From Methanomassiliicoccaceae archaeon UBA71 (lineage in GTDB: Archaea > Thermoplasmatota > Thermoplasmata > Methanomassiliicoccales > Methanomethylophilaceae): a stretch of 64,000 bases of DNA. The stretch lies in assembly GCA_002504405.1 (NCBI GenBank), contig DARO01000003.1:17516-81515 (forward strand). The letters are read 5' to 3'. The position numbers and the translations under genes were made by a program. This document shows positions 1 through 8,565 of this stretch, one piece after another. Numbering within the stretch: position 1 is the stretch's first letter; each line of letters begins with the position of its first letter. The notes beneath the pieces are model-generated. The model was not told where the DNA came from. It saw nothing but the letters and a program-made list of their open reading frames with translations, and did no database searches.

Positions 1-210
1 GTTGATGAGCTGCTCGTCTCCGCCGAAGATCAGGTCGTTGTCCCTCATCCCGGAGGTGACCACCCTGACGTCGGCGTTCTCCAGCGGCCTGGACGCCATG
101 AAGCTGCATCCCGACGGGCCGTGGACCACTATGACGTCCACGTCCATGTCGCGCAGCGTGTACATGGCCGCCACTATGGGGTTCGGACGGGGGTGGATGA
201 CAGACCTCAC
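1..210 (-). CDS. cfbD: CfbD, NifD-like subunit of the F430 reductive cyclase (N-terminal part only)
   Basis: Partner of CfbC in the nitrogenase-like complex that reduces and cyclises Ni-sirohydrochlorin a,c-diamide during coenzyme F430 synthesis. Only about 70 N-terminal residues are present; the gene runs off the left window edge. The translation begins MRSVIHPRPNPIVAAMYTLR and continues into a VVHGPSGCSF segment, the N-terminus I associate with CfbD-type NifD homologues; the Cys in GPSGC is a candidate cluster ligand. The GTG start at 208-210 overlaps the stop of cfbE (GTGA), and a GGAGG lies about 8 bases upstream. It is the last visible gene of the cfbC-A-E-D operon. Confidence 0.85.
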   Translation of the reverse strand, partial: MRSVIHPRPNPIVAAMYTLRDMDVDVIVVHGPSGCSFMASRPLENADVRVVTSGMRDNDLIFGGDEQLIN

Positions 211-1418
211 TGGTATCCCTCCTTGATGAACTCGATGATCAGCCTGACATCGGACGGTATCTCTGGCCTGGAGCCGTCCCCGTCGGTTATGACCATGGGC
301 ACCCCGTACTCCGAGACCGTGGCCTCGATAAGGTCCTTGTCCATCTTGTCGCAGACCTTCCTGCTCACAGGGTCGAGGACGATCATGGCGCCCTCGAGCG
401 CATCCATCTCCTGGAGGCAGCGCAGAGTCCTCCCTATGGAGAGATGCGAGATGCCGGGGTTCCTCTCGCGAACGACGGTCCGGCCGCCCTCCCGGATTAT
501 CTCCCCTCTGCCGGGGACCCCCTTGAAGGTCTCAAGGGATCTCAGAACAGACTCCTTCGGGACGCCCATCTGGTGGGCGACCTCTAGCGCGAGCTCCATG
601 GCGCCTATGTACTCGGTGGATATGTAGGAGCCGTCGAGCTCGACCTCCGAGGTCCCGTCGTACTCCACGGACACCCTCAGCCCGCTTCCCAGCGCAGGCT
701 TCGACAGGACGGCGATCCTCCCACCATACCCCGTCAGTCCGTCATGGAAGCGGGACCAGAACATGAGCTCGTCCCTCGGGACTATGTTGACCTTGTCCGT
801 GAATACGTCCTTCTTGGCATCCGAGGCCCTCAGCGTATTCCTGGCTATGCCGTAGTCCTCGGCGAGGTTTGTGATGCAGGCGATGTCCGCCCTGCCGGAG
901 CCTCCGAGGGACACCTCCGCCACCACGGCATCGTACCTCCCCACGGGCAGGGTCATCAGATACGGGGGCGCGATGCTAACCTTCCTCTCTATCCTGTGCC
1001 CCTCCTGCGTCCAAGGCCCTTCGCCCCTTGACGAGTGCAGGAGGACCGACATGCCGGAATCATGGAGGATCTTCGAGATGAGGTAGCACGCGCTGGTCTT
1101 CCCCTTGACACCGGTGACCTCGATCCTGAACCTGCGGTCCTCTATGAACCTCTTGACATCCTGGCTGAACGAGATGATCTCGCCGGGGTCGGCCCCCTCC
1201 AGGAATGACCTGGGGCAGTGCATTGGCATGACAGTGAGGTCGTACCTCTCCGGAGGGACAGAGTCGACCGCCCGGATGTCCATGGACAGGAGCTCCTCCT
1301 TGAGGTCCCTGCCGCATATCCCGTAAACGTCCACGCAAGTCACGTCGTCGCCCTCTGCCAAGTGCCTCCTCGCCAGGAGGTCACCTCCGTGAACCATGTC
1401 CAGGACCAGAACGCGCAT
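207..1418 (-). CDS. cfbE: CfbE, Mur-ligase-like coenzyme F430 synthetase
   Basis: ATP-dependent Mur-ligase homologue that in the known pathway activates the propionate chain of 15,17(3)-seco-F430 to close the last ring of F430. The 403-residue protein starts MRVLVLDMVHGG. It has a modified P-loop, GVKGKTS, near residue 105 (canonical Mur ligases have GTNGKT) and a MurE/F-like central part with a DAVVAEVSLGG stretch. I chose the ATG at 1418 because the reading frame before it overlaps cfbA and looks non-coding. It lies 4 bp after cfbA and overlaps the cfbD GTG, so it is cotranscribed with them. Position in a cfb operon supports CfbE over a peptidoglycan-type ligase. Confidence 0.85.
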   Translation of the reverse strand: MRVLVLDMVHGGDLLARRHLAEGDDVTCVDVYGICGRDLKEELLSMDIRAVDSVPPERYDLTVMPMHCPRSFLEGADPGEIISFSQDVKRFIEDRRFRIEVTGVKGKTSACYLISKILHDSGMSVLLHSSRGEGPWTQEGHRIERKVSIAPPYLMTLPVGRYDAVVAEVSLGGSGRADIACITNLAEDYGIARNTLRASDAKKDVFTDKVNIVPRDELMFWSRFHDGLTGYGGRIAVLSKPALGSGLRVSVEYDGTSEVELDGSYISTEYIGAMELALEVAHQMGVPKESVLRSLETFKGVPGRGEIIREGGRTVVRERNPGISHLSIGRTLRCLQEMDALEGAMIVLDPVSRKVCDKMDKDLIEATVSEYGVPMVITDGDGSRPEIPSDVRLIIEFIKEGYQ

Positions 1419-1422
1419 GCTA

Positions 1423-2205
1423 TCACTCGTACTTCCTGAGCTTCTCGGCAAGAACGTCGCACAGGCGGGGGTCCCCGCCGATCGGCACGGCGTACTTCAG
1501 CTCGACCTCGCGTCCGCCGCGCCTTATAGTGCCCCCGTCCGAGAAGTCCTCTATCCCCAGCTTGCCGGGGACGTCCATGGTCAGGTGCTTGCCCAGGGAA
1601 ATGAAGAGGGGCAGGGCGATGATCTCCTCCGCCCCCTCGTCGATCATCCTCGGGATGACGTCCTCTATCTTCGGGTCGTTGAACTCGTTGTACCCGACAT
1701 ACACCTTCCCGTAGCCCCTCTCCTCGAGGCGGCGGGCGTTCAGTGACACCACGTCCGAGTTGTAGGAGAGCCTCGACCCGTGCCCCATGACGAGCACCCT
1801 GGTGTCCTTCCCGGGGGTCCTGAGCTCCCTGATCCTCTCCTCGAGGATGTCCGTCAGCAGGGAGTCCCCGCCGAAGGGCTGCTCGATGCGAACGCGAACC
1901 TCCCTGCCGCCTATGGCGACGGTGCCCTCCGTGGCGTCCCTGGGCAGTCCGAAGTGCTTAACAGGGATGTCCCTCGTGACGTGCAGCCCCGAGGCGACGA
2001 AGAAAGGCAGGACGATGATGTCGTCGATCCCGTCCCCGACCATCTCCTCCGCCGTCTCCCTTATGGATGGGATGGAGAACTCGTTGAACCCCACGTATAC
2101 GTTGTCGTAACCCCTGGACCTCAGCAGGTCCGCCTGCATATCCAGGACGCCTTTGTTGAAGGCCATGGTGGACCCGTGGCCCGCTATCATAATCCCGATG
2201 GACAT
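1423..2205 (-). CDS. cfbA: Tandem-domain CbiX/CfbA sirohydrochlorin nickel/cobalt chelatase
   Basis: Inserts Ni (F430 branch) and possibly Co (corrin branch) into sirohydrochlorin. The 260-residue product contains two copies of the small CbiX domain: copy 1 begins with IMIAGHGST and has FVASGLHVTRD; copy 2 begins with VLVMGHGSRLSYN and has FISLGKHLTMD. Each copy keeps both conserved histidines expected to bind metal. Classic methanogen CfbA is a short single-domain protein that dimerises, so this is an internal duplication resembling long CbiX. Start ATG 2205 was chosen because the homologous sequence begins there and the frame upstream overlaps cfbC. No other cobaltochelatase is in the window. 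Confidence 0.85.
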   Translation of the reverse strand: MSIGIMIAGHGSTMAFNKGVLDMQADLLRSRGYDNVYVGFNEFSIPSIRETAEEMVGDGIDDIIVLPFFVASGLHVTRDIPVKHFGLPRDATEGTVAIGGREVRVRIEQPFGGDSLLTDILEERIRELRTPGKDTRVLVMGHGSRLSYNSDVVSLNARRLEERGYGKVYVGYNEFNDPKIEDVIPRMIDEGAEEIIALPLFISLGKHLTMDVPGKLGIEDFSDGGTIRRGGREVELKYAVPIGGDPRLCDVLAEKLRKYE

Positions 2206-2207
2206 AC

Positions 2208-2984
2208 TCAGTCCTCCAGCCTCATTCCGCCGGAGGAGTCCTCCGACGCTTCCAGGACCTTCTCCGCCAGCTGCCTGTAGCACTCGGCCATGGAGGACTC
2301 CGGCTCCCCGGAGACCACGGTGGTGCCCCTCGACTCGCATCTCTGGACCGCTGGGTCCCTGGGGATCCTGTGGATGACCGACGTCCCCATCTCGGCCGCG
2401 GCCCTGTCGACGAGTGCATCCTCGTCCTCCACGCCGCGCGAGTTCTGGACCAGCCCGCTGAGGCGCGCGTATCCGTCATGGGTGAGGTCGTTGACCGCGT
2501 ACGCGATGTTGCTCGCCGCGTACAGCGCCATCATCTCCCCCGATGTGACGACGAAGACGTCCCTGGCGTATCCGTTCCTGATCGGCATCGCGAATCCTCC
2601 GCAGACGACGTCTCCGAGGACGTCGTACAGCATGACGTCGGGCCGGTACGCGCTGATGACATCCAGCTCCTCGAGCTTCTCGAACGCTGCGATAATCCCG
2701 CGCCCGGCGCATCCCACCCCCGGCTTCGGCCCTCCGCACTCCACGCAGAGGACGCCTCCAGCACCCTCGAAGACGAGGTCGTCCAGCTCCGCATCGGGAT
2801 CCTCCCTGACGGTCTGCAGGACGGTGGGTATGCGCCCGCCGGTGAGCATCTTGGTGGAATCCGCCTTGGGGTCGCATCCGATCTGCATGACCCGGAGCCC
2901 CTTGGCGGCCAAAGCGGCCGACAGATTGCTGGTAGTGGTCGATTTCCCTATACCGCCCTTGCCGTAGACCGCGATCCTTCTCAT
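2208..2984 (-). CDS. cfbC: CfbC, NifH-like ATPase of F430 synthesis
   Basis: Homodimeric 4Fe-4S ATPase that passes electrons to CfbD. The 258-residue protein starts MRRIAVYGKGGIGKST with the deviant Walker A of the NifH family. The cysteines expected to ligate the cluster are in CVECGGPKPGVGC (about residue 95) and in DVVCGGFAMP (about residue 130). The ORF could start 57 bases further upstream, but the family begins at the P-loop and the extension crosses the TATA box. It is the first gene of the operon and overlaps nothing upstream; a palindrome-framed promoter lies just before it. Chlorophyllide or nitrogenase reductases are alternatives, but the cfb context settles it. Confidence 0.9.
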   Translation of the reverse strand: MRRIAVYGKGGIGKSTTTSNLSAALAAKGLRVMQIGCDPKADSTKMLTGGRIPTVLQTVREDPDAELDDLVFEGAGGVLCVECGGPKPGVGCAGRGIIAAFEKLEELDVISAYRPDVMLYDVLGDVVCGGFAMPIRNGYARDVFVVTSGEMMALYAASNIAYAVNDLTHDGYARLSGLVQNSRGVEDEDALVDRAAAEMGTSVIHRIPRDPAVQRCESRGTTVVSGEPESSMAECYRQLAEKVLEASEDSSGGMRLED

Positions 2985-3001
2985 TATCGGAACGAAAGGT
3001 A

Positions 3002-3025
3002 TGACTGTATTAATATTTTCAGTCA
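3002..3025 (-). promoter_or_regulatory. cfb operon TATA box framed by inverted repeat
   Basis: Read on the minus strand, TGACTG and CAGTCA (perfect 6-bp arms) flank a 12-base A/T stretch, AAAATATTAATA, that looks like the TATA box of cfbC. The box is about 20-35 bases upstream of the cfbC ATG. A regulator bound to the arms would cover the TBP site, so a repressor operator is the simplest reading. The responding signal is unknown; nickel would fit the pathway. Confidence 0.5.
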
Positions 3026-3101
3026 CAGAAATAACACGCACCTCCCCGGAGCCTTTCCGGAAGAGGCAACCGAGTTATACCCAGCAGACCGATTCGCAGC
3101 C

Positions 3102-4022
3102 ATGGCCGAGAACTTCAGGATCCCCTCATGCAGCGGGACGGACGAGCTGAACTGCTTCAGATGGATGCCGTCTTCAGAGCCCGTCGCTTCGCTTCAGATC
3201 GTCCACGGGATGACGGAGCACATACTCCGCTACTCAGGTTTCGCAGAGTTCCTGGCATCCATGGGGATCGCGATGTACGGTCACGACCACATGGGCCACG
3301 GCGGGACCTCTGATGAGAAGGGGTTCTTCGCCGATAAGGACGGAGGCCGGGTCCTCATCGAGGACGCGTGGAGGGTCACATCCAGGATGCTCGAGGACCT
3401 CCCCGGGATCCCCCACGCGATAATGGGGCACAGCATGGGATCCTTCGTGGTGAGGCGCTACCTCACCATCCACGGCAAGGAAGTCGACGGAGCCATAATC
3501 ATGGGCACGGGGCAGCAGTCGCCGGTATCCGTGTCCGCGGCGCTGGCGATAGCGAAGACGCTCTGCCTCCTCAGGGGAACGCATTATGTCAGCAGAAAAC
3601 TGAACGACATGGTCCTGGGAAGCTACGACAAGCACTTCGAGGGGCCCGACCTGCCGAGCAGATGGCTGTCTTCGAACCCCGATACGCTGAGGGCGTACTC
3701 GGAGGACCCTCTGTGCGGGTTCCCCTTCACGGTGTCCGCATACCGGGACCTGTTCACCATGATCAGGGACCTGGGCAGACGCAAGGGCTTCGACAACCTG
3801 CCCTCGGACCTCCCGGTACTCATGGTCTCGGGTGCCGACGACCCTGTGGGGGATTTCGGGAAAGGGGTCGAGAGGGCGGCGGACGGCCTGCGCTCCTCGG
3901 GACTCGACCCGAAGGTCATCCTCTACGACGGAATGAGGCACGAGATCCTCAACGAGATCGGCAGCGGACGCGTCTACGAGGACATCCGCTCGTGGATCCT
4001 CTCCGACGTCAGAAGGTCCTGA
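3102..4022 (+). CDS. Alpha/beta hydrolase, monoacylglycerol-lipase-like
   Basis: Soluble 306-residue serine hydrolase of the lysophospholipase/monoglyceride lipase type; the substrate cannot be told. It shows an oxyanion-hole HGM motif (QIVHGMTEH), a GHDHMGHG segment, the nucleophile elbow GHSMGS, a likely catalytic Asp in SGADDPVG and a catalytic His in GMRHE. The start ATGGCCGAG was chosen at the beginning of homology; the longer open frame upstream runs antisense through cfbC. It is divergent from the cfb operon and overlaps the end of the GNAT gene tail to tail by 14 bp. A link to F430 is not evident. Confidence 0.85.
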   Translation: MAENFRIPSCSGTDELNCFRWMPSSEPVASLQIVHGMTEHILRYSGFAEFLASMGIAMYGHDHMGHGGTSDEKGFFADKDGGRVLIEDAWRVTSRMLEDLPGIPHAIMGHSMGSFVVRRYLTIHGKEVDGAIIMGTGQQSPVSVSAALAIAKTLCLLRGTHYVSRKLNDMVLGSYDKHFEGPDLPSRWLSSNPDTLRAYSEDPLCGFPFTVSAYRDLFTMIRDLGRRKGFDNLPSDLPVLMVSGADDPVGDFGKGVERAADGLRSSGLDPKVILYDGMRHEILNEIGSGRVYEDIRSWILSDVRRS

Positions 4023-4575
4023 ACCAGAAGACACCGTAGCAGCGGCACGGCGCACCGCACTCCGGGCAGTGATGGCCCTCCGGGGAGTCCACCATGCGGT
4101 TCCAGTACCCCTCTATAGCAACGGTCTCGGAGAGTCCGAGGCCCCTGAGGATCCCGGCTATGTTGGTCCTGCCGGTGCGGCTCTTCCATGCCATGGCACA
4201 CAGCAGCCCGCATCCCATGCCCCTCATATCCTCGGCGCAGCGGTTGCAGAGAAGCGTCCCGACGCCCTTCCCCTTGGCGGATGCGCTCACGGCGACCGAG
4301 TCCAGAATCCCCGACCTGGGCACACGCAGCACCTCCTCCCTCTCGGGGCACTCGGGGAGCCCCAGGACCTCCGGCTCCTCGTCAGGCCCGAACACGCGGC
4401 ATATCGCGAATCCCAGGACGCGCCCGTCCTCGACGGCGACGTTGCAGAATATCTCCTGCGAGGCCATCGCCTCCAGGAAGTCCGTGTCCGAAAGGTAGTC
4501 CTCGCCCAGCTCCACCGATGATATGGACAACGCCTCCGGGACGTCCCCGGCAAGTATGCGCCTAATCTCGATCAT
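4009..4575 (-). CDS. GNAT-family N-acetyltransferase with C-terminal Cys cluster
   Basis: 188-residue GCN5-related acetyltransferase. The acetyl-CoA loop is visible as SASAKGKGVGTLL (pattern R/Q-x-x-G-x-G/A), preceded by LDSVAV on the core strand. The C-terminus carries a CPECGAPCRC cluster that probably binds zinc and is not part of the core fold. The acceptor (amine, protein N-terminus or other) is unknown. Its ATG overlaps the stop of the upstream pseudouridine synthase gene (ATGA), so the two are translationally coupled. Confidence 0.75.
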   Translation of the reverse strand: MIEIRRILAGDVPEALSISSVELGEDYLSDTDFLEAMASQEIFCNVAVEDGRVLGFAICRVFGPDEEPEVLGLPECPEREEVLRVPRSGILDSVAVSASAKGKGVGTLLCNRCAEDMRGMGCGLLCAMAWKSRTGRTNIAGILRGLGLSETVAIEGYWNRMVDSPEGHHCPECGAPCRCYGVFWFRTF

Positions 4576-5279
4576 ATCCCTACCTCCTTGAACAGGGCCT
4601 CGCGCTCCTCCGGGGTCAGATTCCTGTACTCCCCCGTGGGCAGGTCCCCTAGCATGACGTTCACAATCCGGACCCTCACCAGGCGCCGCACCTCGTAGCC
4701 GAAATGCTCGCACATCCTGCGGATCTGACGGTTGAGGCCCTGCTGCAGGACTATCCGGAACTGACGGTCCCCCGTCCTCTCTACCAGGCACCTCCTTGTG
4801 ACCTTGCCGTCCAGGATCGGCACTCCGGAGGCCATCCCCCTGATGAATTCGGGGGTCACCTCCCTGTCCACGGTCACGACGTACTCCTTCTCGTGGTCGT
4901 AGCGAGCCCTCATCAGCCTGTTGGCCAGCTCCCCGTTGTTCGTCAGGAGGAGCAGCCCCTCCGAGTCCTTGTCCAGCCTGCCTATGGTGTAGATCCTCTT
5001 CGGGTAGCCGATGTAGTCTATGACGTTGGTGCCGTCCCCGGGATCGGATGTGCAGGTGATGCCGCGTGGCTTGTTGAACGCTATGATTATGTCCTCCTCC
5101 ACCCTGGAGACGGGCTTCCCGTCCACAAGGACGGAGTCTCCCTCCGAGACCCTGTCCCCAACGACTGCCCTCCTGCCGTTGAGCGTCACCCTGCCCTCCT
5201 CTACGAGGCGGTCAGCCGCGCGACGGGAGCATACACCCGAGTCTGCTATGAACTTGTTCAGGCGGATTCCTTCGGACAT
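4572..5279 (-). CDS. RsuA/RluB/RluF-type pseudouridine synthase
   Basis: Isomerises uridine in rRNA. The 235-residue protein has an N-terminal S4 RNA-binding domain (RLNKFIADSGVCSRRAADRL) followed by the catalytic domain with GRLDKDSEGLLLLTN; the Asp of GRLDKDS is the expected catalytic nucleophile. A late motif, QGLNRQIRRM, is typical of this family. I placed the start at MSEGIRLNKF; an ATG four codons upstream (5291) is equally possible, since neither has a strong ribosome site. Archaea rarely carry this bacterial-type enzyme, so lateral acquisition is likely (inference). It is coupled to the downstream GNAT gene. Confidence 0.85.
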   Translation of the reverse strand: MSEGIRLNKFIADSGVCSRRAADRLVEEGRVTLNGRRAVVGDRVSEGDSVLVDGKPVSRVEEDIIIAFNKPRGITCTSDPGDGTNVIDYIGYPKRIYTIGRLDKDSEGLLLLTNNGELANRLMRARYDHEKEYVVTVDREVTPEFIRGMASGVPILDGKVTRRCLVERTGDRQFRIVLQQGLNRQIRRMCEHFGYEVRRLVRVRIVNVMLGDLPTGEYRNLTPEEREALFKEVGI

Positions 5280-5446
5280 CTCTGCCGCCATGGGCGGAAC
5301 GGATATTATTGTTGCCCCGTCCATGCTGTGTCCGTTGCATGCTGATGGCGTCGCGACCGCGTTCGAATCCCCCGCACGACCGGACGACGCAACGGGCAGC
5401 CAGAGGCCGTGGCAACATTTATCCGTGGGGGGAGGGATGGTCGGAC

Positions 5447-6475
5447 ATGGCACTCTTCTCCAGGAAACCCGCCGGCCCGTTCATCAAGTCCACTGCGATA
5501 CAGATGCACTGGGATACGGAGGATCCCTTCCTATTCGCCTCCCATCATGAGGACGACTACCCGGAAGGGAACCGCCAGCAGGCCCCTCCGCTCAACCAGA
5601 TAGCGGGCAGGAACCTTGGCAGGGACTACGAGACCAGGTTCGGCTTCAGGATGTACAACGGAAAGGTCGTCCCCGGGTTCCCAATGCATGCGCACTGGGG
5701 CTACGAGACGGTGACACTCCCTCAGACTGGGTACATAGACCACTTCGACACCCTCGGCAACCAGGGGAGGTTCGGCTTCGGCGACGTCCAGTGGGTTTAC
5801 GCCTCCGGGAGGTACGGCCACAACGAGATGTACCCCCTGGCGGACCAGGAGGGTCGCAACCCGAACGACATAACCCAGATCTTCCTGAACATGCCCCTGG
5901 AGGAGAAGAACAAGGGGTCCGCGGTCGCCACCGTCTGGAAGGAGGACGCGGCCGTGGTGGAATCCGACGGGGTGTCCGTCCGGGTCATCTGCGGCTCCTA
6001 CGGAGGAGCCTCGGCCCGCTCCCCCAGCCCCTACTCCTGGTCGCACGACCCCGCCCACGCCGTAAGGGTTCTCAGGGTCGAGATGGAGCCCGGAGCGGAG
6101 TTCGTCCTGGACCCCACCGTGCCCGGCGCCAACAGGAACCTGTACTACGTGTCTGGGAAGGAGGCGGAGTTCTGCGGCACCCCGGTCCGCTCCTGCTGGA
6201 GGCTGAAGATGGATCCGGAGACGGAGGTCCCCGTGCGCAACGGGGAGGAGGCCTCCGTCGTATGGGTCCTCGAGGGGGTCCCGATAGGCCAGAGGATGTC
6301 CTCGTTCGGGCCCATATTCCTCGGCTCCGACAAGGAGGTGCGCGAGGCCCTCAACGAGGTCCGCAGGAAGGAGTTCGAGGAATGGCCCTGGGACCTCATC
6401 GACAAGACCCAGCCCCTGGGGACATCTCGCTTCATCCGCTACTCGGACGGCTCTGAGGTTCGTCCACCCGAATGA
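5447..6475 (+). CDS. Pirin-family protein
   Basis: 342-residue bicupin of the pirin superfamily. Family-like features are the PGFPMHAHWGYETVTL stretch (metal-binding His residues on the first cupin), GDVQWVYASGR, and a second cupin ending in FGPIFLGSDKEV. Pirins are iron-binding proteins, some with quercetinase activity; which role applies here cannot be said. The ATG has a GGGGGAGGGA purine tract about 10 bases upstream and an upstream TATA-like CATTTATCC. Its 3' end overlaps the convergent P-type ATPase gene by 44 bp. Confidence 0.85.
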   Translation: MALFSRKPAGPFIKSTAIQMHWDTEDPFLFASHHEDDYPEGNRQQAPPLNQIAGRNLGRDYETRFGFRMYNGKVVPGFPMHAHWGYETVTLPQTGYIDHFDTLGNQGRFGFGDVQWVYASGRYGHNEMYPLADQEGRNPNDITQIFLNMPLEEKNKGSAVATVWKEDAAVVESDGVSVRVICGSYGGASARSPSPYSWSHDPAHAVRVLRVEMEPGAEFVLDPTVPGANRNLYYVSGKEAEFCGTPVRSCWRLKMDPETEVPVRNGEEASVVWVLEGVPIGQRMSSFGPIFLGSDKEVREALNEVRRKEFEEWPWDLIDKTQPLGTSRFIRYSDGSEVRPPE

Positions 6476-8339
6476 GCCCCTCCCTCCCCCTGCCGTGGAC
6501 CAGCAGGAGAGCCGAGTTGGCCACCACGAACACCGACCCCACGTTGTGGACAAGCGCCCCCTCCACTGGCCCGATCACGGCCATCATGGAGAGCCCCACG
6601 GCGAACGCGTTCCAGACCAGGGAGAAGGCTATGTTGAACCTTATCCTGCCGACCATCCTGCGACTCAGATCCACGGTGTGGGGGATGTTCTCCAGCCTGT
6701 CGCCAACCAGGGCGATGTCCGCGGCGTCCACGGCTATGTCCGTCCCCGTGCCGCCCATGGCCATGCCGACCCACGCCGTCTTCAGGGCTGGCGCATCATT
6801 GACGCCGTCCCCGACCATCATCACCTTCCTCCCCGCATCCTGAAGCGACGCTATCTCGCCCATCTTGCCCTCGGGGGTGCATTCGGCACGGTACTCACCG
6901 ATGCCTGCCGCCGAGGCGATGAACGACGCCGCACGTGGGTTGTCCCCGGTGAGCAGCACGCACCCCACGCCCATGTCCGACAGCTCGGACACGGTCCTCC
7001 TGGAGCCGTCGCGTATGGTGTCCGACAGCGACACCATGCCTGCGAACTTGCCGTCTACGGAGACGTACACGGATGTGCATCCCCTGCCGTACAGGGCTTC
7101 CGCCCTCTCCACAGCCGAGGGAGGCACATGCACGGAGGCCTCCTCCATCATCGGTATGTTCCCGGCTAGGACCCTCTTACCATCGACCAACGCCTCGACG
7201 CCGCGCCCCACCTTCATCGCGAACCCCTCGGGATCGGATACGCGGACGCCCTCGGACCTGGCGAACGCCACGATCGCACGGCCAAGAGGGTGCTCGGAGC
7301 GGGACTCCGCGGATGCCAGGACGGAGAGGAAGCCGTCCCTGTCCCCCTCGGGAAGGACGTCCACCACGCTCGGTTCGCCCTCGGTCACGGTCCCCGTCTT
7401 GTCGAAGGCCACGGTGTCGACCTCCGCCATCCTCTCCAATGAATCCCCGTCCTTGACCAGCAGCCCGTACCTGGTCAGATTGCCTATGGCTGCCACCACC
7501 GCCGTCGGGGTGGCGAGGATGAAGGCGCATGGGCAGAACACTATCATGATTGTGACCGCGCGGTAGATGTCCCATGTCAGGAGGTACGTGGCAAGCACCA
7601 GGACCATGACGACTGCCACGAGCCTGGTCGCCCACCTGTCGGCTATGCGCACCACCCTGGTCCTCCCGGCATCCGCGGACGCGACCATGGCCGCCATCCT
7701 TTGGAACGACGAGTCCTCGTTGCCGCGGACGACCTCCATGTCGAAGGCGCCCATCTGGTTGATCGTGCCCGAGCAGACCTCGTCTCCGACGGTCTTGTCG
7801 ACCGGTATGGACTCCCCCGTCATTACGGACTGGTCGATGGATGTGCTCCCTGACACGATCCTCCCGTCGAGCGGCACGGACTCCCCGGGAAGCACCCTGA
7901 TTACGGCGCCGACCGGTATGGACTCCACCGGTATGACGATCTCCTCGTCGCCCTCGACGACGCGGCCGGTCTTGGGCGACATGTCGACGAGACGCTCTAT
8001 GCCCTTTCTGGCCCTCTTGGACGAGAACTGCTCCAGGCAGTCCCCTATCTGCATTATCAGTGCTACCTCCCCGGCCGCGAAGTACTCCTGCAGGCACAGG
8101 GCGGCTATGATGGCCATGGATACCAGGACACCCGCCCTGATGTCATGGTCGATGGCAAGGCCCTTCACGGCCCCCCATATTATCGGGAACCCGCAGAGGA
8201 CTATCGCCACCCATGCCATGTCGAAACGCTCGACGGGGGTTATCCCCGCATACGACAGGACCAGAGCGGCCGCGGAAACCGCCATGAGTAACACGGACCT
8301 CTGGAAACCGTCCTTCAGAATGTTCGGAATTTCGCCCAT
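6432..8339 (-). CDS. P1B-type heavy-metal ATPase (Zn/Cd/Co/Cu export class)
   Basis: 635-residue integral membrane pump. Visible are about eight hydrophobic segments, the actuator loop MTGESIPVD, the transmembrane metal motif CPC within VFCPCAFILATP, the phosphorylation site DKTGTVTEG and the hinge GDGVNDAPALK. There is no N-terminal HMA metal-binding domain, so the protein is shorter than ZntA/CopA. The CPC motif fits transition-metal export, but the metal cannot be chosen from sequence. It is monocistronic, with a TATA box about 32 bases upstream. Neighbouring cobalt genes suggest a role in metal balance (inference only). Confidence 0.9.
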   Translation of the reverse strand: MGEIPNILKDGFQRSVLLMAVSAAALVLSYAGITPVERFDMAWVAIVLCGFPIIWGAVKGLAIDHDIRAGVLVSMAIIAALCLQEYFAAGEVALIMQIGDCLEQFSSKRARKGIERLVDMSPKTGRVVEGDEEIVIPVESIPVGAVIRVLPGESVPLDGRIVSGSTSIDQSVMTGESIPVDKTVGDEVCSGTINQMGAFDMEVVRGNEDSSFQRMAAMVASADAGRTRVVRIADRWATRLVAVVMVLVLATYLLTWDIYRAVTIMIVFCPCAFILATPTAVVAAIGNLTRYGLLVKDGDSLERMAEVDTVAFDKTGTVTEGEPSVVDVLPEGDRDGFLSVLASAESRSEHPLGRAIVAFARSEGVRVSDPEGFAMKVGRGVEALVDGKRVLAGNIPMMEEASVHVPPSAVERAEALYGRGCTSVYVSVDGKFAGMVSLSDTIRDGSRRTVSELSDMGVGCVLLTGDNPRAASFIASAAGIGEYRAECTPEGKMGEIASLQDAGRKVMMVGDGVNDAPALKTAWVGMAMGGTGTDIAVDAADIALVGDRLENIPHTVDLSRRMVGRIRFNIAFSLVWNAFAVGLSMMAVIGPVEGALVHNVGSVFVVANSALLLVHGRGREGLIRVDEPQSRPSSG

Positions 8340-8370
8340 ATCATCGAATCATGTGCCTCGCATTGCACCG

Positions 8371-8380
8371 ATTTATAACC
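8371..8380 (-). promoter_or_regulatory. TATA box of the metal ATPase gene
   Basis: On the minus strand the sequence reads GGTTATAAAT, a good archaeal TATA box, 32-41 bases before the ATPase ATG. This leaves a very short leader. No operator of the TTGGAT-N5-ATCCAA type is seen here. Confidence 0.6.
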
Positions 8381-8536
8381 TCCCAGGACCGGATGCATCG
8401 GCGCATAACCATCCCGCTTTCTTGCAACCGGGCTCGCACTAGTTCGGATACGATGTTACCGTATGCCATCAAAAGGATGAAAGTAACACCAGTGATCGAT
8501 GTGGATATCACGAAAAGGAAAAAGAGACGCACGGAA

Positions 8537-8556
8537 GGCGCCGAACCCTCGGCGCC
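8537..8556 (-). terminator. Hairpin terminator after the cobalt transporter operon
   Basis: GGCGCCGA and TCGGCGCC form a perfect 8-bp stem around a 4-base loop, 10 bases beyond the second cbiO stop. On the minus strand it is followed by a pyrimidine run including CTCTTTTTCC. The rest of the 226-bp gap to the ATPase gene holds only the ATPase promoter. Confidence 0.7.
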
Positions 8557-8565
8557 CGCCGGCGA

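Noticed and set aside
5355..5385. tRNA-like T-loop sequence GTTCGAATCCC
   Set aside because: The flanking bases do not form a T-stem and no acceptor or anticodon arm can be folded around it, so it is not a tRNA.
8341..8532. 63-codon leftward open frame with a hydrophobic start
   Set aside because: It covers the ATPase promoter and lacks a ribosome site or family resemblance; probably chance.
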